Shown: positions 55,195 to 63,553, numbered from the stretch's first letter. The stretch is DNA of 64,000 bases from Chelativorans salis (GCF_025336525.1 NZ_JAOCZP010000001.1:186001-250000), one strand, 5' to 3'. Made by a program: numbers and translations. The notes: generated by a model from the letters alone, not told the origin.

Positions 55195-56474
55195 CAGCGC
55201 TCCCTCGCGAGCTTCCGATGGGCGCTGGCGAATTCGCCGGCGGCGAGCGCGCCGATGATGGAAATCTCGCCGCACAGGCATAGCGAGGCAACGACCTCGG
55301 CGAGCGCAGCCGCCTTTCCCGGCCCCTGCAGCCCCAGGAGGCGCAGGGCCGCGGCCTGGCTCGGCAGGCCAGTGCCGCCGCCGACGGAGCCGACGAGAAT
55401 GTTCGGCAGTGTCACCGATATGAAAAGATCGCCGTTGCGGCTTTCTACCCGCGTGAAGCCGATGGCAGATTCGGAGACGCATGCCGCGTCCTGCCCGGTG
55501 GCGATGTAGAAGGCGGCAAGCCCGTTCGCATAGTGTCCCTGGGCGCCCAATTGCCCGCTCAGCATGGCGCCGAGATTGGCCATCTGCGCGTAGTCGAGAA
55601 AACGCTCGACGCTGACATGCAGATACTTTTCGACCAGCGCGCGCGGCAGCGTCACCGATGCCGTCACCTTGCGGCCGCGACCCGAGGTGAGGCCGAGATA
55701 GGTGCTCTTCTTGTCGCCGGAGTAGTTCGCCTCGATGAACCAGTGCAGCGGGCGGATCGGACAATGCGTCTCGATGTGCCGGCACAGCGCCTCAGTGGCA
55801 ATGGTGACCATGTTCTGGCCGGAAGCGTCACCGGTGGTGTAGCGGCACAAAAGGAAGACGATTTCGTTGTCCATCAAAGGCTCGATGGAGACGAGCCGGC
55901 CATAACGCGTAGTCGCCTCCGCCGCGGCCCTCAGATCCTCGCTCGCATGCACCACCCACTCCAGGAACAGGCCGGCATCCAGCACATTGGCGAATTTGAA
56001 GCCCGGGCTGCGCAGGACGCCCTCGGTCAGCATGACGGCGGCGATGCCGCCGGCGCGGGAGGCAAGCTCGGCGCCGCGCGCGTAGGAGGCGACAAGGGCG
56101 GCCTCGGTGGTGGCCAGCGGCACGATGAAATCGCCATTGGCGTTGAGCCCGTTGATGCGCACGGGGCCGACCACACCCACCGGCACTTTCACCGCGCCGA
56201 TCATGTTCTCGATATTGGCCGCGTAGCGCTCCGCCGTCTCGCGCGTCTCGCCGTCAGCCAGGACGCCTTCCACTTCCGCCGCCTCGGGTCGGGTGGCACG
56301 AATCGCCTCCCACAATCTCCCGATGGAAGCGGCGGAAACGCGCCGGGCGCTACGCAAGGCGCGGGAGAGCGGCTCCTCGACCCGCCCATCTAGGCGACTG
56401 CGCACCTGCTGTTCGGTGAAGGTCGCCCGCAGATGCGCAAGGCGCTGGACGATGCTGTGAGAGATGATCGACAT
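55194..56474 (-). CDS. Class I-type HMG-CoA reductase
   Basis: A 426-residue soluble HMG-CoA reductase without membrane domain. Catalytic positions of the class I (eukaryote/archaea-like) enzymes are kept: glutamate in ATTEAALVAS (E124), lysine in GDKKS (K255), aspartate in ATGQDAA (D329) and histidine in SAHRK (H419). The CoA-site ENMIG (89-93) and the nucleotide loops GDASGQN (215-221) and GSVGGGTGLPSQ (362-373) are present. It should reduce an HMG-CoA-like thioester to the alcohol with NAD(P)H. No other mevalonate pathway gene is seen, and ispE shows that the MEP route exists. It is the first gene of the cluster; the ribosome-binding site GGAGGGGGA precedes ATG 56474. Confidence 0.88.
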   Translation of the reverse strand: MSIISHSIVQRLAHLRATFTEQQVRSRLDGRVEEPLSRALRSARRVSAASIGRLWEAIRATRPEAAEVEGVLADGETRETAERYAANIENMIGAVKVPVGVVGPVRINGLNANGDFIVPLATTEAALVASYARGAELASRAGGIAAVMLTEGVLRSPGFKFANVLDAGLFLEWVVHASEDLRAAAEATTRYGRLVSIEPLMDNEIVFLLCRYTTGDASGQNMVTIATEALCRHIETHCPIRPLHWFIEANYSGDKKSTYLGLTSGRGRKVTASVTLPRALVEKYLHVSVERFLDYAQMANLGAMLSGQLGAQGHYANGLAAFYIATGQDAACVSESAIGFTRVESRNGDLFISVTLPNILVGSVGGGTGLPSQAAALRLLGLQGPGKAAALAEVVASLCLCGEISIIGALAAGEFASAHRKLARER

Positions 56475-56613
56475 TCCCCCTCCCCCCGTTGGTGCGGTAG
56501 GTATCCGGCAAAGCCGATCCTGCGCAGCAAGCGAAGCTATAGAACAACTATATTCTCAGACCAGTACCTAATCCGTTCGATTTCCCGGAAGCGGCTCCGA
56601 CTGGAGCATCTTT

Positions 56614-56630
56614 TTTGAACGCCGTTCACA
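56614..56630. promoter_or_regulatory. TetR operator variant 1 (HMG-CoA reductase side)
   Basis: TTTGAACGCCGTTCACA shares 14 of 17 positions, the GAACG and CGTTC arms and the spacing with the palindrome upstream of the TetR gene at 46475. It lies about 140 bases before the HMG-CoA reductase start codon. Confidence 0.65.
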
Positions 56631-56662
56631 TACACCCAGCGCGCCGCATGTTCAAGCGCTTT

Positions 56663-56679
56663 TTTGAACAACGTTCATT
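56663..56679. promoter_or_regulatory. TetR operator variant 2 (hydrolase side)
   Basis: TTTGAACAACGTTCATT keeps the GAAC-N3-GTTC core of the TetR palindrome. It is 49 bases downstream of variant 1, and 57 bases before the small leader ORF that precedes the hydrolase gene. Confidence 0.6.
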
Positions 56680-56735
56680 ATTGATTATGACCAGTGTTCA
56701 CATTAGGTTGGCTCGAAAGCCGCAGGAGACACTCT

Positions 56736-56840
56736 ATGCCGGAGAGAACGATGGACCACTGTGACAATGAACTGGGCCTGGCGCGGGAGAGCAGCCGGCC
56801 ACCGGGCATCGGAGCAGCGCTCCGGGCGGGAGGCGCATGA
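56736..56840 (+). CDS. 34-codon leader ORF upstream of the alpha/beta-hydrolase gene
   Basis: ATG at 56736 opens a 34-residue frame beginning MPERTMDHCDNELGLARESS, ending with a TGA at 56838-56840. It has a good ribosome-binding site (AGGAG at 56724-56728, seven bases upstream). Its stop lies one base before the hydrolase ATG, giving the spacing of translational coupling. The peptide has no recognised homology; it could be a leader peptide or a small regulator. It might also be an untranslated accident, because short frames are common in GC-rich DNA. Confidence 0.4.
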   Translation: MPERTMDHCDNELGLARESSRPPGIGAALRAGGA

Positions 56841-56841
56841 C

Positions 56842-57714
56842 ATGCTGTCAATCGCTCTGGGATCGGCGGCCGCCGCCTACGCATGCTATATCGGCGGGGC
56901 GTATTGCCTGCGTAGCCGCGTCATCTATCCCCTCGCCGGTACGCCATACGGCGCGTTCAGGGAGTGGCCCGGCGAGGCGGCCAGCCGCCTGACCCGGGAG
57001 ATTCCAGGCGGGCGCGTCCATGCCTTCCACCTCGAGACCGCGAGGCCGCGCGGGCGCGTCGTCCTTCTGCACGGCAATATGATGGTGGCCTCGGACGTGG
57101 CGTTTCTCGCCGGCGTCTGGCTGAAGCAAGGTTTCGATGTGCTGGTGCCCGAGTATCGCGGCTATGCCTCCGCAACCGGCCGCCCCGACACTGATGGAAT
57201 TGTCGAAGACACGCTGCATTTCCTTGATCGGATGCGGCCTGCGCCGGACAAGCTCATCGTTCACGGGATCTCGCTCGGCGGGGGAATCGCGGCCGAGCTC
57301 ACCCGGTCCCGTCCCATCGACGCCCTCGTGATGCAATCGACGTTTCTGTCGATTTCGGTCGCCGCGGCACGCTACGGCCTGCCCGGCGTCCTGGTGCGCA
57401 ACCTCTACCCGACCGAACGGACGCTGCAGACATTTGAAGGCCGCGCCCTCGTGGTCCACGGCGATGCCGACCCGAGATTTCCACCGCGGCACGGCAGGCG
57501 CCTTGCGACACTGCTGCCCCGGCATCGCTCGCGCTATGTCGAGGTGCCGGGGGCCGTTCACATGATCGACGACCGCATTGTCGCGAAGCTGATCGCCGAT
57601 CACGCCGACTGGCTGGCGGACGGCGAAGGCGGTCGGGAAGACGTCCGCGCGGAAACGGACGGCTCACCCTCGGGCCTCTCTTCACAGCAAACGCCGCCCA
57701 TCTCCGGTCCCTGA
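56842..57714 (+). CDS. Alpha/beta-hydrolase (BEM46/ABHD13-17-like)
   Basis: A 290-residue serine hydrolase with an N-terminal hydrophobic segment (MLSIALGSAAAAYACYIGG), so it is probably membrane-tethered. The oxyanion region is VVLLHGNMMVAS, the nucleophile elbow HGISLGGG, the acid segment VVHGDADPRFP and the catalytic histidine GAVHMIDD. Family members hydrolyse acyl or thioester bonds. It is divergent from the HMG-CoA reductase operon and shares its TetR-operator spacer, so it is probably in the regulon. The C-terminal about 25 residues are low complexity. Upstream in-frame GTG/ATG codons at 56761-56767 are possible starts but would overlap the leader ORF. Confidence 0.78.
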   Translation: MLSIALGSAAAAYACYIGGAYCLRSRVIYPLAGTPYGAFREWPGEAASRLTREIPGGRVHAFHLETARPRGRVVLLHGNMMVASDVAFLAGVWLKQGFDVLVPEYRGYASATGRPDTDGIVEDTLHFLDRMRPAPDKLIVHGISLGGGIAAELTRSRPIDALVMQSTFLSISVAAARYGLPGVLVRNLYPTERTLQTFEGRALVVHGDADPRFPPRHGRRLATLLPRHRSRYVEVPGAVHMIDDRIVAKLIADHADWLADGEGGREDVRAETDGSPSGLSSQQTPPISGP

Positions 57715-57814
57715 TCGCACCTGCCAGCCCCGTTCCGGTTGTGGATATCCACCAGCGCACCGGTGTGGCGCGTCTGTGCGATTGACCTTTTGGCGCCGAT
57801 GCGCAATGAAGCGA

Positions 57815-57833
57815 GTAATATTATAACATTTAC
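57815..57833. promoter_or_regulatory. Zur-like palindrome upstream of the ABC importer
   Basis: GTAATATTATAACATTTAC is an inverted repeat that comes within one base of the AATGTTATAACATT core reported for Zur (zinc) repressor boxes in Proteobacteria. It is 14 bases before the binding-protein ATG, where a repressor would block transcription or ribosome access. This suggests zinc- or metal-controlled import, but other Fur-family or unrelated regulators cannot be excluded. Confidence 0.45.
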
Positions 57834-57847
57834 ATACGAGGTTAGGG

Positions 57848-59371
57848 ATGCGCTTTGCACTTTTTCTTGCCGCAGCCGCCACGGCGATCGGACTTTCGTC
57901 AGCCGCGGGCTCGGCCGAAGAGCGGCCGCTCAAGGTTGTCGGGCCATGGGAGATCGGTGGTATCGATCCGGCGCAGTCGGGCTATGTTTTCAGCCGGTTG
58001 CAGGTGGCCGAGACCCTTGTCAGCGCGGACCCGACGGGCAAGCTCGTCCCGGCGCTCGCCGAGCAATGGTCCGTCAGCGAGGACGGGCTTACCTGGCGTT
58101 TCAGGATCCGCGCCGGGGCGACCTTCCACGACGGAAAGCCGGTGACGGCTGAGGCCGCGGCGGCGAGCCTGCGGCAAGCGCAGGCCGGCGTAGGCGTTCT
58201 CACCCAGGTGCCGATTTCCGATATCGCGGCCGAAGGCCAGGATGTTGTCTTGCGCCTGGGAAAACCCTTCGCCGCCCTGCCCGCCTATCTCGTCAATTTC
58301 GGCAATATCATCCTCGCCCCCGCGTCCTATGATGCTTCCGGAAAGGTCACACGGATCATCGGTTCCGGCCCCTACAAGGTGAAAAGCCTGACGCCGCCCC
58401 TGAAACTGGAGCTCGAGGCGTCGGGGAACTGGTGGGGCGGTGCGCCCGAGATCGGCGTAGTCAGCTATCTGGCCGTGGGTCAGGGCGAGACGCGGGCTAT
58501 CATGGCCGAAAGCGGCGAAGCCGATCTGGTCTTTTCCATGCTGCCGGTCTCCGTAGAGCGGCTGAAGCGCGATCCGCAGCTCGAGGTGAAGATCGCCACC
58601 ATTCCGCGCACGCGCATCCTGAAGGTGAACGCGGGCTCTCCCTTCTTCGACGACGTGGAGGAAAGGCAGGCGATCAGCTACGCCATCGATCGGGCGGGCA
58701 TTACGAAGGCGATCCTGCGCAATCCAGACCTCGAAGCCACGCAGCTCTTTCCACCGGCGTTGGTGGGCTGGCACGTCTCCGACCTACCACCCCTGGAGCA
58801 CGATCCCGATGCGGCAAGGCGGCTTCTCGCAGAAGCGGGCTGGGAGCTAGGCAGCGACGGCATTCTGGAACAGGACGGCAGGCGTTTCAGCGTCACGCTC
58901 CTCACCTATTCGAACTGGCCGGAACTGCCGCCCATCGCCACGGTCCTGCAGGCGCAGTTGAGGGAGGTCGGGATCGACGTCAAAGTCTCGGTCGGCAACA
59001 GCTCGGAGATTCCCAGCCGGCATCGCGACGGCACGCTGGAGATGGGGCTGATCTCCCGCCTCTATTCGATTGTTCCCGATCCCACGGGAACATTGCTCCA
59101 GGACTACGGCCCCGGGGGCAGCGATTGGGGCGCCATGGGCTGGTCCAACGAGGAGCTTCAGGCTCTGGTCGACAAGCTCGTGGCGACAAGCGACCTAGAG
59201 GAGCGGGCGCCGCTCCAGAGGCGTGCCGTGGAGATCCTTCAGGAAGAGTTGCCCGGCATCCCGATCACCTGGTCGGAACTGGCAATCATCGCCAACGAGC
59301 GCATCACCGGCGTTCAGGTCGATCCGTTGGAGGTGAATTACGGCCTTGCCTCGATCCGCTGGGCCGAATGA
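57848..59371 (+). CDS. ABC transporter binding protein, family 5 (Opp/Nik type)
   Basis: A 507-residue periplasmic SBP_bac_5 protein with signal peptide MRFALFLAAAATAIGLSSAA (cleavage near GSAEE). LVPALAEQWSVSEDGLTWRFRIR and FHDGKPVTAEAAAASL are family signatures. It is the first gene of a four-gene operon for an Opp/Dpp/Nik importer. The substrate could be a peptide, nickel, or a metal-opine complex. A Zur-like site at the promoter favours a metal or metallophore, but the sequence of the binding protein alone does not show this. Confidence 0.82.
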   Translation: MRFALFLAAAATAIGLSSAAGSAEERPLKVVGPWEIGGIDPAQSGYVFSRLQVAETLVSADPTGKLVPALAEQWSVSEDGLTWRFRIRAGATFHDGKPVTAEAAAASLRQAQAGVGVLTQVPISDIAAEGQDVVLRLGKPFAALPAYLVNFGNIILAPASYDASGKVTRIIGSGPYKVKSLTPPLKLELEASGNWWGGAPEIGVVSYLAVGQGETRAIMAESGEADLVFSMLPVSVERLKRDPQLEVKIATIPRTRILKVNAGSPFFDDVEERQAISYAIDRAGITKAILRNPDLEATQLFPPALVGWHVSDLPPLEHDPDAARRLLAEAGWELGSDGILEQDGRRFSVTLLTYSNWPELPPIATVLQAQLREVGIDVKVSVGNSSEIPSRHRDGTLEMGLISRLYSIVPDPTGTLLQDYGPGGSDWGAMGWSNEELQALVDKLVATSDLEERAPLQRRAVEILQEELPGIPITWSELAIIANERITGVQVDPLEVNYGLASIRWAE

Positions 59372-59382
59372 AGGGCATTCCA

Positions 59383-60321
59383 ATGAGACGCTTTCTCCTT
59401 GCGCGCCTCGCCCAGGCCGGCGTCGTCGCCGTCGTGGTCGGAACGCTGTGCTTCGTCCTCATGCGGGTTCTGCCGGGCGATGCGGCGATGCGCATCGCCG
59501 CAGGCCGCTACGGCCCGGATGCCGCGATTGCCGAGGCCGCCGAAAAGGTGCGGCAGGAACTCGGTCTCGACCAGCCGTGGCCCGTGCAGTTCCTGGAATG
59601 GCTGGGGAACCTCCTCCGGTTCGACCTCGGCCATTCCCTCGTCACCGGCGCTCCGGTCATTGAAGAACTGAAAGTCCAACTCGGCGCGTCGCTCTGGCTT
59701 GCCGCCGCAGCACTCCTCCTCTCCCTGCTGATCGGCCCCGCCGTCGGCATCGTCTCCGGCCTCCGACCGAATGGCTGGGCGGATCGGCTGGGGCTCGCCG
59801 GTTCGGTGACGTTGCGCGCACTGCCGCCCTTCGTGCTCGGGCTCATCCTGATGCTGGTCTTTTCCATATGGCTCGGCTGGCTTCCGCCCGCGGGCTTCGG
59901 ATCATGGAGGGAACTCATCCTGCCGTCCCTGACGCTGGCGCTGGGGCTCGCCGCCGTATCGAGCCGGGTGACGCGCGAGGCAATCGCGACCGTCGCCAAG
60001 GCCCCCTATTTCGCCTTTGCCAGGCACAAGGGGCTGCCCGAAGCGGTGGTCGTGCGGCGCCACGGGCTGCGCAACGCCGCCATCCCGGTCGTCTCCTATC
60101 TCGGCCTGCAGGCCATCTACCTTGTCGAAGGCGTGGTCGTCGTGGAGACGATTTTCGCTTATCCGGGGATTGGACACGCGCTCGTCCATGCGATTGTCGA
60201 ACGGGACATTCCAATGGTCCAGGGAACGGCGCTCGCCATGGGGCTGATCTTTGTCGCCGTCACCGCCGGTGTGGATGCCGCCTCGGCATGGCTTGACCCA
60301 CGGCTGAGGAGGGCGCAATGA
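59383..60321 (+). CDS. ABC transporter permease (DppB/NikB type)
   Basis: A 312-residue permease beginning MRRFLLARLAQAGVVAVVVG, with six predicted helices and the EAA loop ARHKGLPEAVVVRRHGLRNAAIPVV. GYLVEG-type motif appears as YLVEGVVVVETIFAYPGIG. A start at ATG 59368, overlapping the binding-protein stop (ATGA), is also possible; 59383 is preferred because AAGGG lies about seven bases upstream. The next permease overlaps its stop by four bases. Confidence 0.82.
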   Translation: MRRFLLARLAQAGVVAVVVGTLCFVLMRVLPGDAAMRIAAGRYGPDAAIAEAAEKVRQELGLDQPWPVQFLEWLGNLLRFDLGHSLVTGAPVIEELKVQLGASLWLAAAALLLSLLIGPAVGIVSGLRPNGWADRLGLAGSVTLRALPPFVLGLILMLVFSIWLGWLPPAGFGSWRELILPSLTLALGLAAVSSRVTREAIATVAKAPYFAFARHKGLPEAVVVRRHGLRNAAIPVVSYLGLQAIYLVEGVVVVETIFAYPGIGHALVHAIVERDIPMVQGTALAMGLIFVAVTAGVDAASAWLDPRLRRAQ

Positions 60322-61139
60322 GCGTGGAAACCGCCTCCCCTTCAATCTCGCGTCCCCGCCATCTTTCCGCCCGCGCGATCGGTGCGGCGCTGCTTCTGGC
60401 GCTTGCCGCCTTCGCAATCCTCGGCCCATGGCTGATCGAGGCCGACCCCGCCCGACAGAACCTCAGCGCAAGCCTCGCCCCGATCGGCGGCGAGTATCTT
60501 CTGGGGGCGGACCATTACGGGCGGAGCCTCCTGGCGCGGCTCGCCCACGGCGCCCGGCTGTCCTTCGGTATGGCCTTCCTCACCATGATCACCGCCGCCC
60601 TCCCCGGCATCCTCTTCGGCCTCGTCGCGGCCTGGCGTGGCGGCTGGATCGAGCGCATGTTCGAGCTTCTCGCGAACATCGTTCTGGCGCTCCCCGGCCT
60701 GATGCTCGTCCTCCTGCTTCTCGCCTTCGCACCGGGGAATTTCGGGCCGCTCTATCTGGGACTGGCGCTGACGCTGTGGGTGGAGTTCTACCGGGTCACA
60801 CGCGCCACGACGGCGACGATCCTTAAGCAACCGCATATCGAAGCGGCCAAACTCCTCGGCTTCGGACCTGGCTATATCCTGCGCAACCACGTTGGTCCCG
60901 TCATCGCTCCGCTGATCGCCACCCTGGCGGCTTTCGCCATGGCCACGGCCATCGTCGCCATCTCCACGCTGAGCGCAATCAGTGTCGGGCTGCAGCCGCC
61001 CACGCCGGAGCTTGGAAGCATGATCGTCGAGCTTCTCCCCTATTACGCCGAAGCGCCGGTGCACGTCCTGCTTCCCGCAGTGCTGATCTTCCTGCTCGTG
61101 CTCGCCCTGCAACTCGTCGCGCAAAGAGAAACCCGATGA
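60318..61139 (+). CDS. ABC transporter permease (DppC/NikC type)
   Basis: A 273-residue permease. The N-terminal helix IGAALLLALAAFAILGPWLI precedes GADHYGRSLLARLAHGARLSF, the conserved DppC periplasmic motif. The EAA loop is LGFGPGYILRNHVGPVIAP. Overlaps by four bases at both ends (ATGA) show a tightly coupled operon with the upstream permease and downstream ATPase. Confidence 0.84.
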   Translation: MSVETASPSISRPRHLSARAIGAALLLALAAFAILGPWLIEADPARQNLSASLAPIGGEYLLGADHYGRSLLARLAHGARLSFGMAFLTMITAALPGILFGLVAAWRGGWIERMFELLANIVLALPGLMLVLLLLAFAPGNFGPLYLGLALTLWVEFYRVTRATTATILKQPHIEAAKLLGFGPGYILRNHVGPVIAPLIATLAAFAMATAIVAISTLSAISVGLQPPTPELGSMIVELLPYYAEAPVHVLLPAVLIFLLVLALQLVAQRETR

Positions 61140-62554
61140 ACGCTCCAGCACGCATCCACGAACTGTCCATCGCGGGGCTGAGCATACATTCGCGCACGGG
61201 CCCCATCGTCAGGGACATTTCCCTCTCACTTCGGCCCGGACAACCGCTCACGCTCCTCGGCGAAAGCGGCTCGGGGAAATCCCTCGTGGCACAGGCGGTG
61301 ATGGGGACCCTGCCACCGGAGCTTACGGCATCGGGAGCGATCCGCCTGGACGGCGTCGATCTCATCTCCAGCTCCCCCGACGAGCGGCGCGAACGCTGGG
61401 GCCGTGCCATCTCGCTTCTCCCACAGGAACCGTGGTTGGCCCTCGATCCGACCATGCGCATCGGCCCGCAGGTTGCCGAGGTGCACCGCTTCGTCCGGCG
61501 GCAGGCGGCACCGCAGAGCAGTGCCCTCGCCCGGACAAACCTGACCGAGGTCGGCCTCGGCCACGCCGGCGCCCTCTATCCCTTTCAGATGTCCGGCGGC
61601 ATGTGCCAGCGCGCGGCGATCGCTATTGCCCATGCCGGCGGCAGCGGGCTCCTGATCGCCGACGAGCCCACCAAGGGGCTCGACGCCGACCTGCGCGACC
61701 GCATCGTCGCGCGACTGAAACAGGAGGTCGACGCTGGCCGGCTCCTGCTCACGATCACGCACGATATCAGTGTAGCCCGCGCGCTCGGAGGCACGGTCGG
61801 GGTCATGCTGGAAGGCCGTCTCGTGGACTATGGCTCGGCGGAGCAGGTGCTGACGGCGCCATCCCATCCCTACAGCCAGGCGCTGCTGAATGCCGACCCG
61901 CAGACATGGGTTGGCAGCGCACCCGCACCCTCCGGAGACGTCGTGCTAGGGGGACGCGGCCTCGCCAAGAGGTTCGACAATTACGCCCTTTTCGAAGATA
62001 TCGACATCGAGGTGCGCGCCGGCGAGATCCTCTCCGTCGTCGGCCCCAGCGGATGCGGCAAGACCACGCTCGGCAACATCCTCCTTGGGCTTGTCGAGCC
62101 GGACGCGGGAACGGTCGAGCGGCGCAAGGGCATCTCCCGGCTGCGCTTCCAGAAGCTCTATCAGGATCCGCCCGCCGCCTTCCCGCCCCACCAGGCAATC
62201 CGCAAGGGCTTGCGGGACTTGGTGAAGCTGCACCGGGGCCGATGGGAGGAGGTGGAGGCGCTGCTTGAACGCCTTCGGCTTCAGAACGGGCTGCTCGACC
62301 GCTTACCCGGCCAGATTTCGGGAGGCGAGTTGCAGCGCTTTGCGATCCTGCGCGCCCTGCTGCTCGATCCAGTCTTCCTGTTCGCCGACGAGGCCACATC
62401 CCGCCTCGATCCCGTCAGTCAGAAGGAGGTGGTCGACGTTCTGCTCGAGGTGGTCGGTGAGACCGGCCTTGGCGTCCTCCTCGTCACGCACGATCATGCC
62501 CTTGCAGAGAAAATCTCAACGCGGACGGTACGGCTGGCGCGCCGTGACACATAG
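61136..62554 (+). CDS. ABC transporter, compact double ATPase (Opp type)
   Basis: A 472-residue protein with two ATPase domains of about 230 residues each. Walker A: GESGSGKSLVA and GPSGCGKTTLG. Signatures: MSGGMCQR and ISGGELQR. Walker B: LLIADEPTKGL and FLFADEATSRL. It is shorter than usual fused Opp ATPases (over 540 residues) because the C-terminal oligopeptide extensions are missing, as in metal or opine importers. The first signature deviates (GGMCQR), and the second Walker B has A where P is usual. It closes the operon. Confidence 0.83.
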   Translation: MNAPARIHELSIAGLSIHSRTGPIVRDISLSLRPGQPLTLLGESGSGKSLVAQAVMGTLPPELTASGAIRLDGVDLISSSPDERRERWGRAISLLPQEPWLALDPTMRIGPQVAEVHRFVRRQAAPQSSALARTNLTEVGLGHAGALYPFQMSGGMCQRAAIAIAHAGGSGLLIADEPTKGLDADLRDRIVARLKQEVDAGRLLLTITHDISVARALGGTVGVMLEGRLVDYGSAEQVLTAPSHPYSQALLNADPQTWVGSAPAPSGDVVLGGRGLAKRFDNYALFEDIDIEVRAGEILSVVGPSGCGKTTLGNILLGLVEPDAGTVERRKGISRLRFQKLYQDPPAAFPPHQAIRKGLRDLVKLHRGRWEEVEALLERLRLQNGLLDRLPGQISGGELQRFAILRALLLDPVFLFADEATSRLDPVSQKEVVDVLLEVVGETGLGVLLVTHDHALAEKISTRTVRLARRDT

Positions 62555-62581
62555 GGCGCGCTCACCGCCGCCGGCCGCACA

Positions 62582-63406
62582 TTACAGAATACTTGTGATC
62601 ATGCGCACGCTGGTGATGGCCAGGAACACGGCAAAGCAGTAGCGCAACGCCGTGGGCGGTATGGCGTGCGCAATCCTTGCGCCCAGAGGCGCCGTCAGCA
62701 TCGACAGAGGAACGATGGCCAGCAGGCCGGCAAGGTTGACGTAGCCCAGCGACAGGGGTGGCAGGTCCGACAGCCCCCAGCCGAAATAGGCGTAGCCCAG
62801 CGTGCCGGGAATCGCGATGATCAGCCCGATGGCCGAAGCCGTTCCCACGGCCAGCCGGATCGGGTAGCTGAAGAAGGACAGGATCGGCACCGACAGCGTG
62901 CCGCCGCCGATGCCCATCATCACCGAGAAAACGCCGATGATCGTACCCAGGATTTCCTTGAGCGGTGTCCTCGGCATGCGCCTTTTCGCGGCCCGCTCCG
63001 CGGGCTTGAAGGCCATGTTGACCGCAACGAGGGCGGCGACAACGGCGAAGACAAGGGTGAGCACCTCGCCCGCGACGTTGCCCCCGAGGATCGTTCCCGC
63101 GACGACGCCGAAGGCGACCGCCGGTCCCCAGCTCTTGAGGAGTGCTGTGTCCACGCTCTTCTTCTTCCAGTGCGCGCGCGCCGAAATGAAACCAGTGAAG
63201 ATGATAGTCGCTAGCGAAGTGCCCACGGCGACATGCATCCTCACGTCCTCCTCTATGTCGAGCCCGATAAAGACGAAGAACAGCACCGGTACAATGACGA
63301 TGCCGCCGCCGACGCCGAGCAGCCCCGATATCACGCCGGCTATGGCGCCGGTTGCGGCGAGGATTGCGATCAGCGTGAGGGCTTCGGCAAGATCGATTTC
63401 GAGCAT
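62582..63406 (-). CDS. TauE/SafE family (TSUP) permease
   Basis: A 274-residue membrane protein with about eight helices. GVISGLLGVGGGIVIVPVLFF near the N-terminus and VMMGIGGGTLSVPILSFF in the second half are the duplicated TSUP motifs. The family exports sulfite, sulfoacetate or similar organosulfur anions. It is convergent with the Opp-type operon and divergent from the GntR gene at 63554, which is its likely regulator. Substrate unknown. Confidence 0.85.
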   Translation of the reverse strand: MLEIDLAEALTLIAILAATGAIAGVISGLLGVGGGIVIVPVLFFVFIGLDIEEDVRMHVAVGTSLATIIFTGFISARAHWKKKSVDTALLKSWGPAVAFGVVAGTILGGNVAGEVLTLVFAVVAALVAVNMAFKPAERAAKRRMPRTPLKEILGTIIGVFSVMMGIGGGTLSVPILSFFSYPIRLAVGTASAIGLIIAIPGTLGYAYFGWGLSDLPPLSLGYVNLAGLLAIVPLSMLTAPLGARIAHAIPPTALRYCFAVFLAITSVRMITSIL

Positions 63407-63553
63407 GATCGAAAATTCTCAAAAAAGGCCCGAGCAGGGGCAGGATGAAGGTAAGCCGCCCTTCCCCAGCGGAACCGCTTGACAAGAGAGACGAAGGTGA
63501 CGTTATAGAGGGGGAACCATTATAAGAAAAGGTCTCCCTTTGAGAGGTGATCC

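Larger units (their letters stand above)
56475..56841. promoter_or_regulatory. 367-base divergent control region of the lipid cluster
   Basis: Spacer between the HMG-CoA reductase gene (leftward) and the alpha/beta-hydrolase gene (rightward). It holds two TetR-type palindromes (56614-56630, 56663-56679), a degenerate third site at 56689-56699 (GACCAGTGTTC), and a 34-codon leader ORF at 56736-56840. The stretch 56475-56610 has AT-rich segments (TATAGAACAACTATA near 56540) that may form the leftward promoter. Confidence 0.6.

Noticed and set aside
47081-56474. A classical mevalonate pathway operon
   Set aside because: Only HMG-CoA reductase is present; no HMG-CoA synthase, mevalonate kinase, phosphomevalonate kinase or decarboxylase is encoded.
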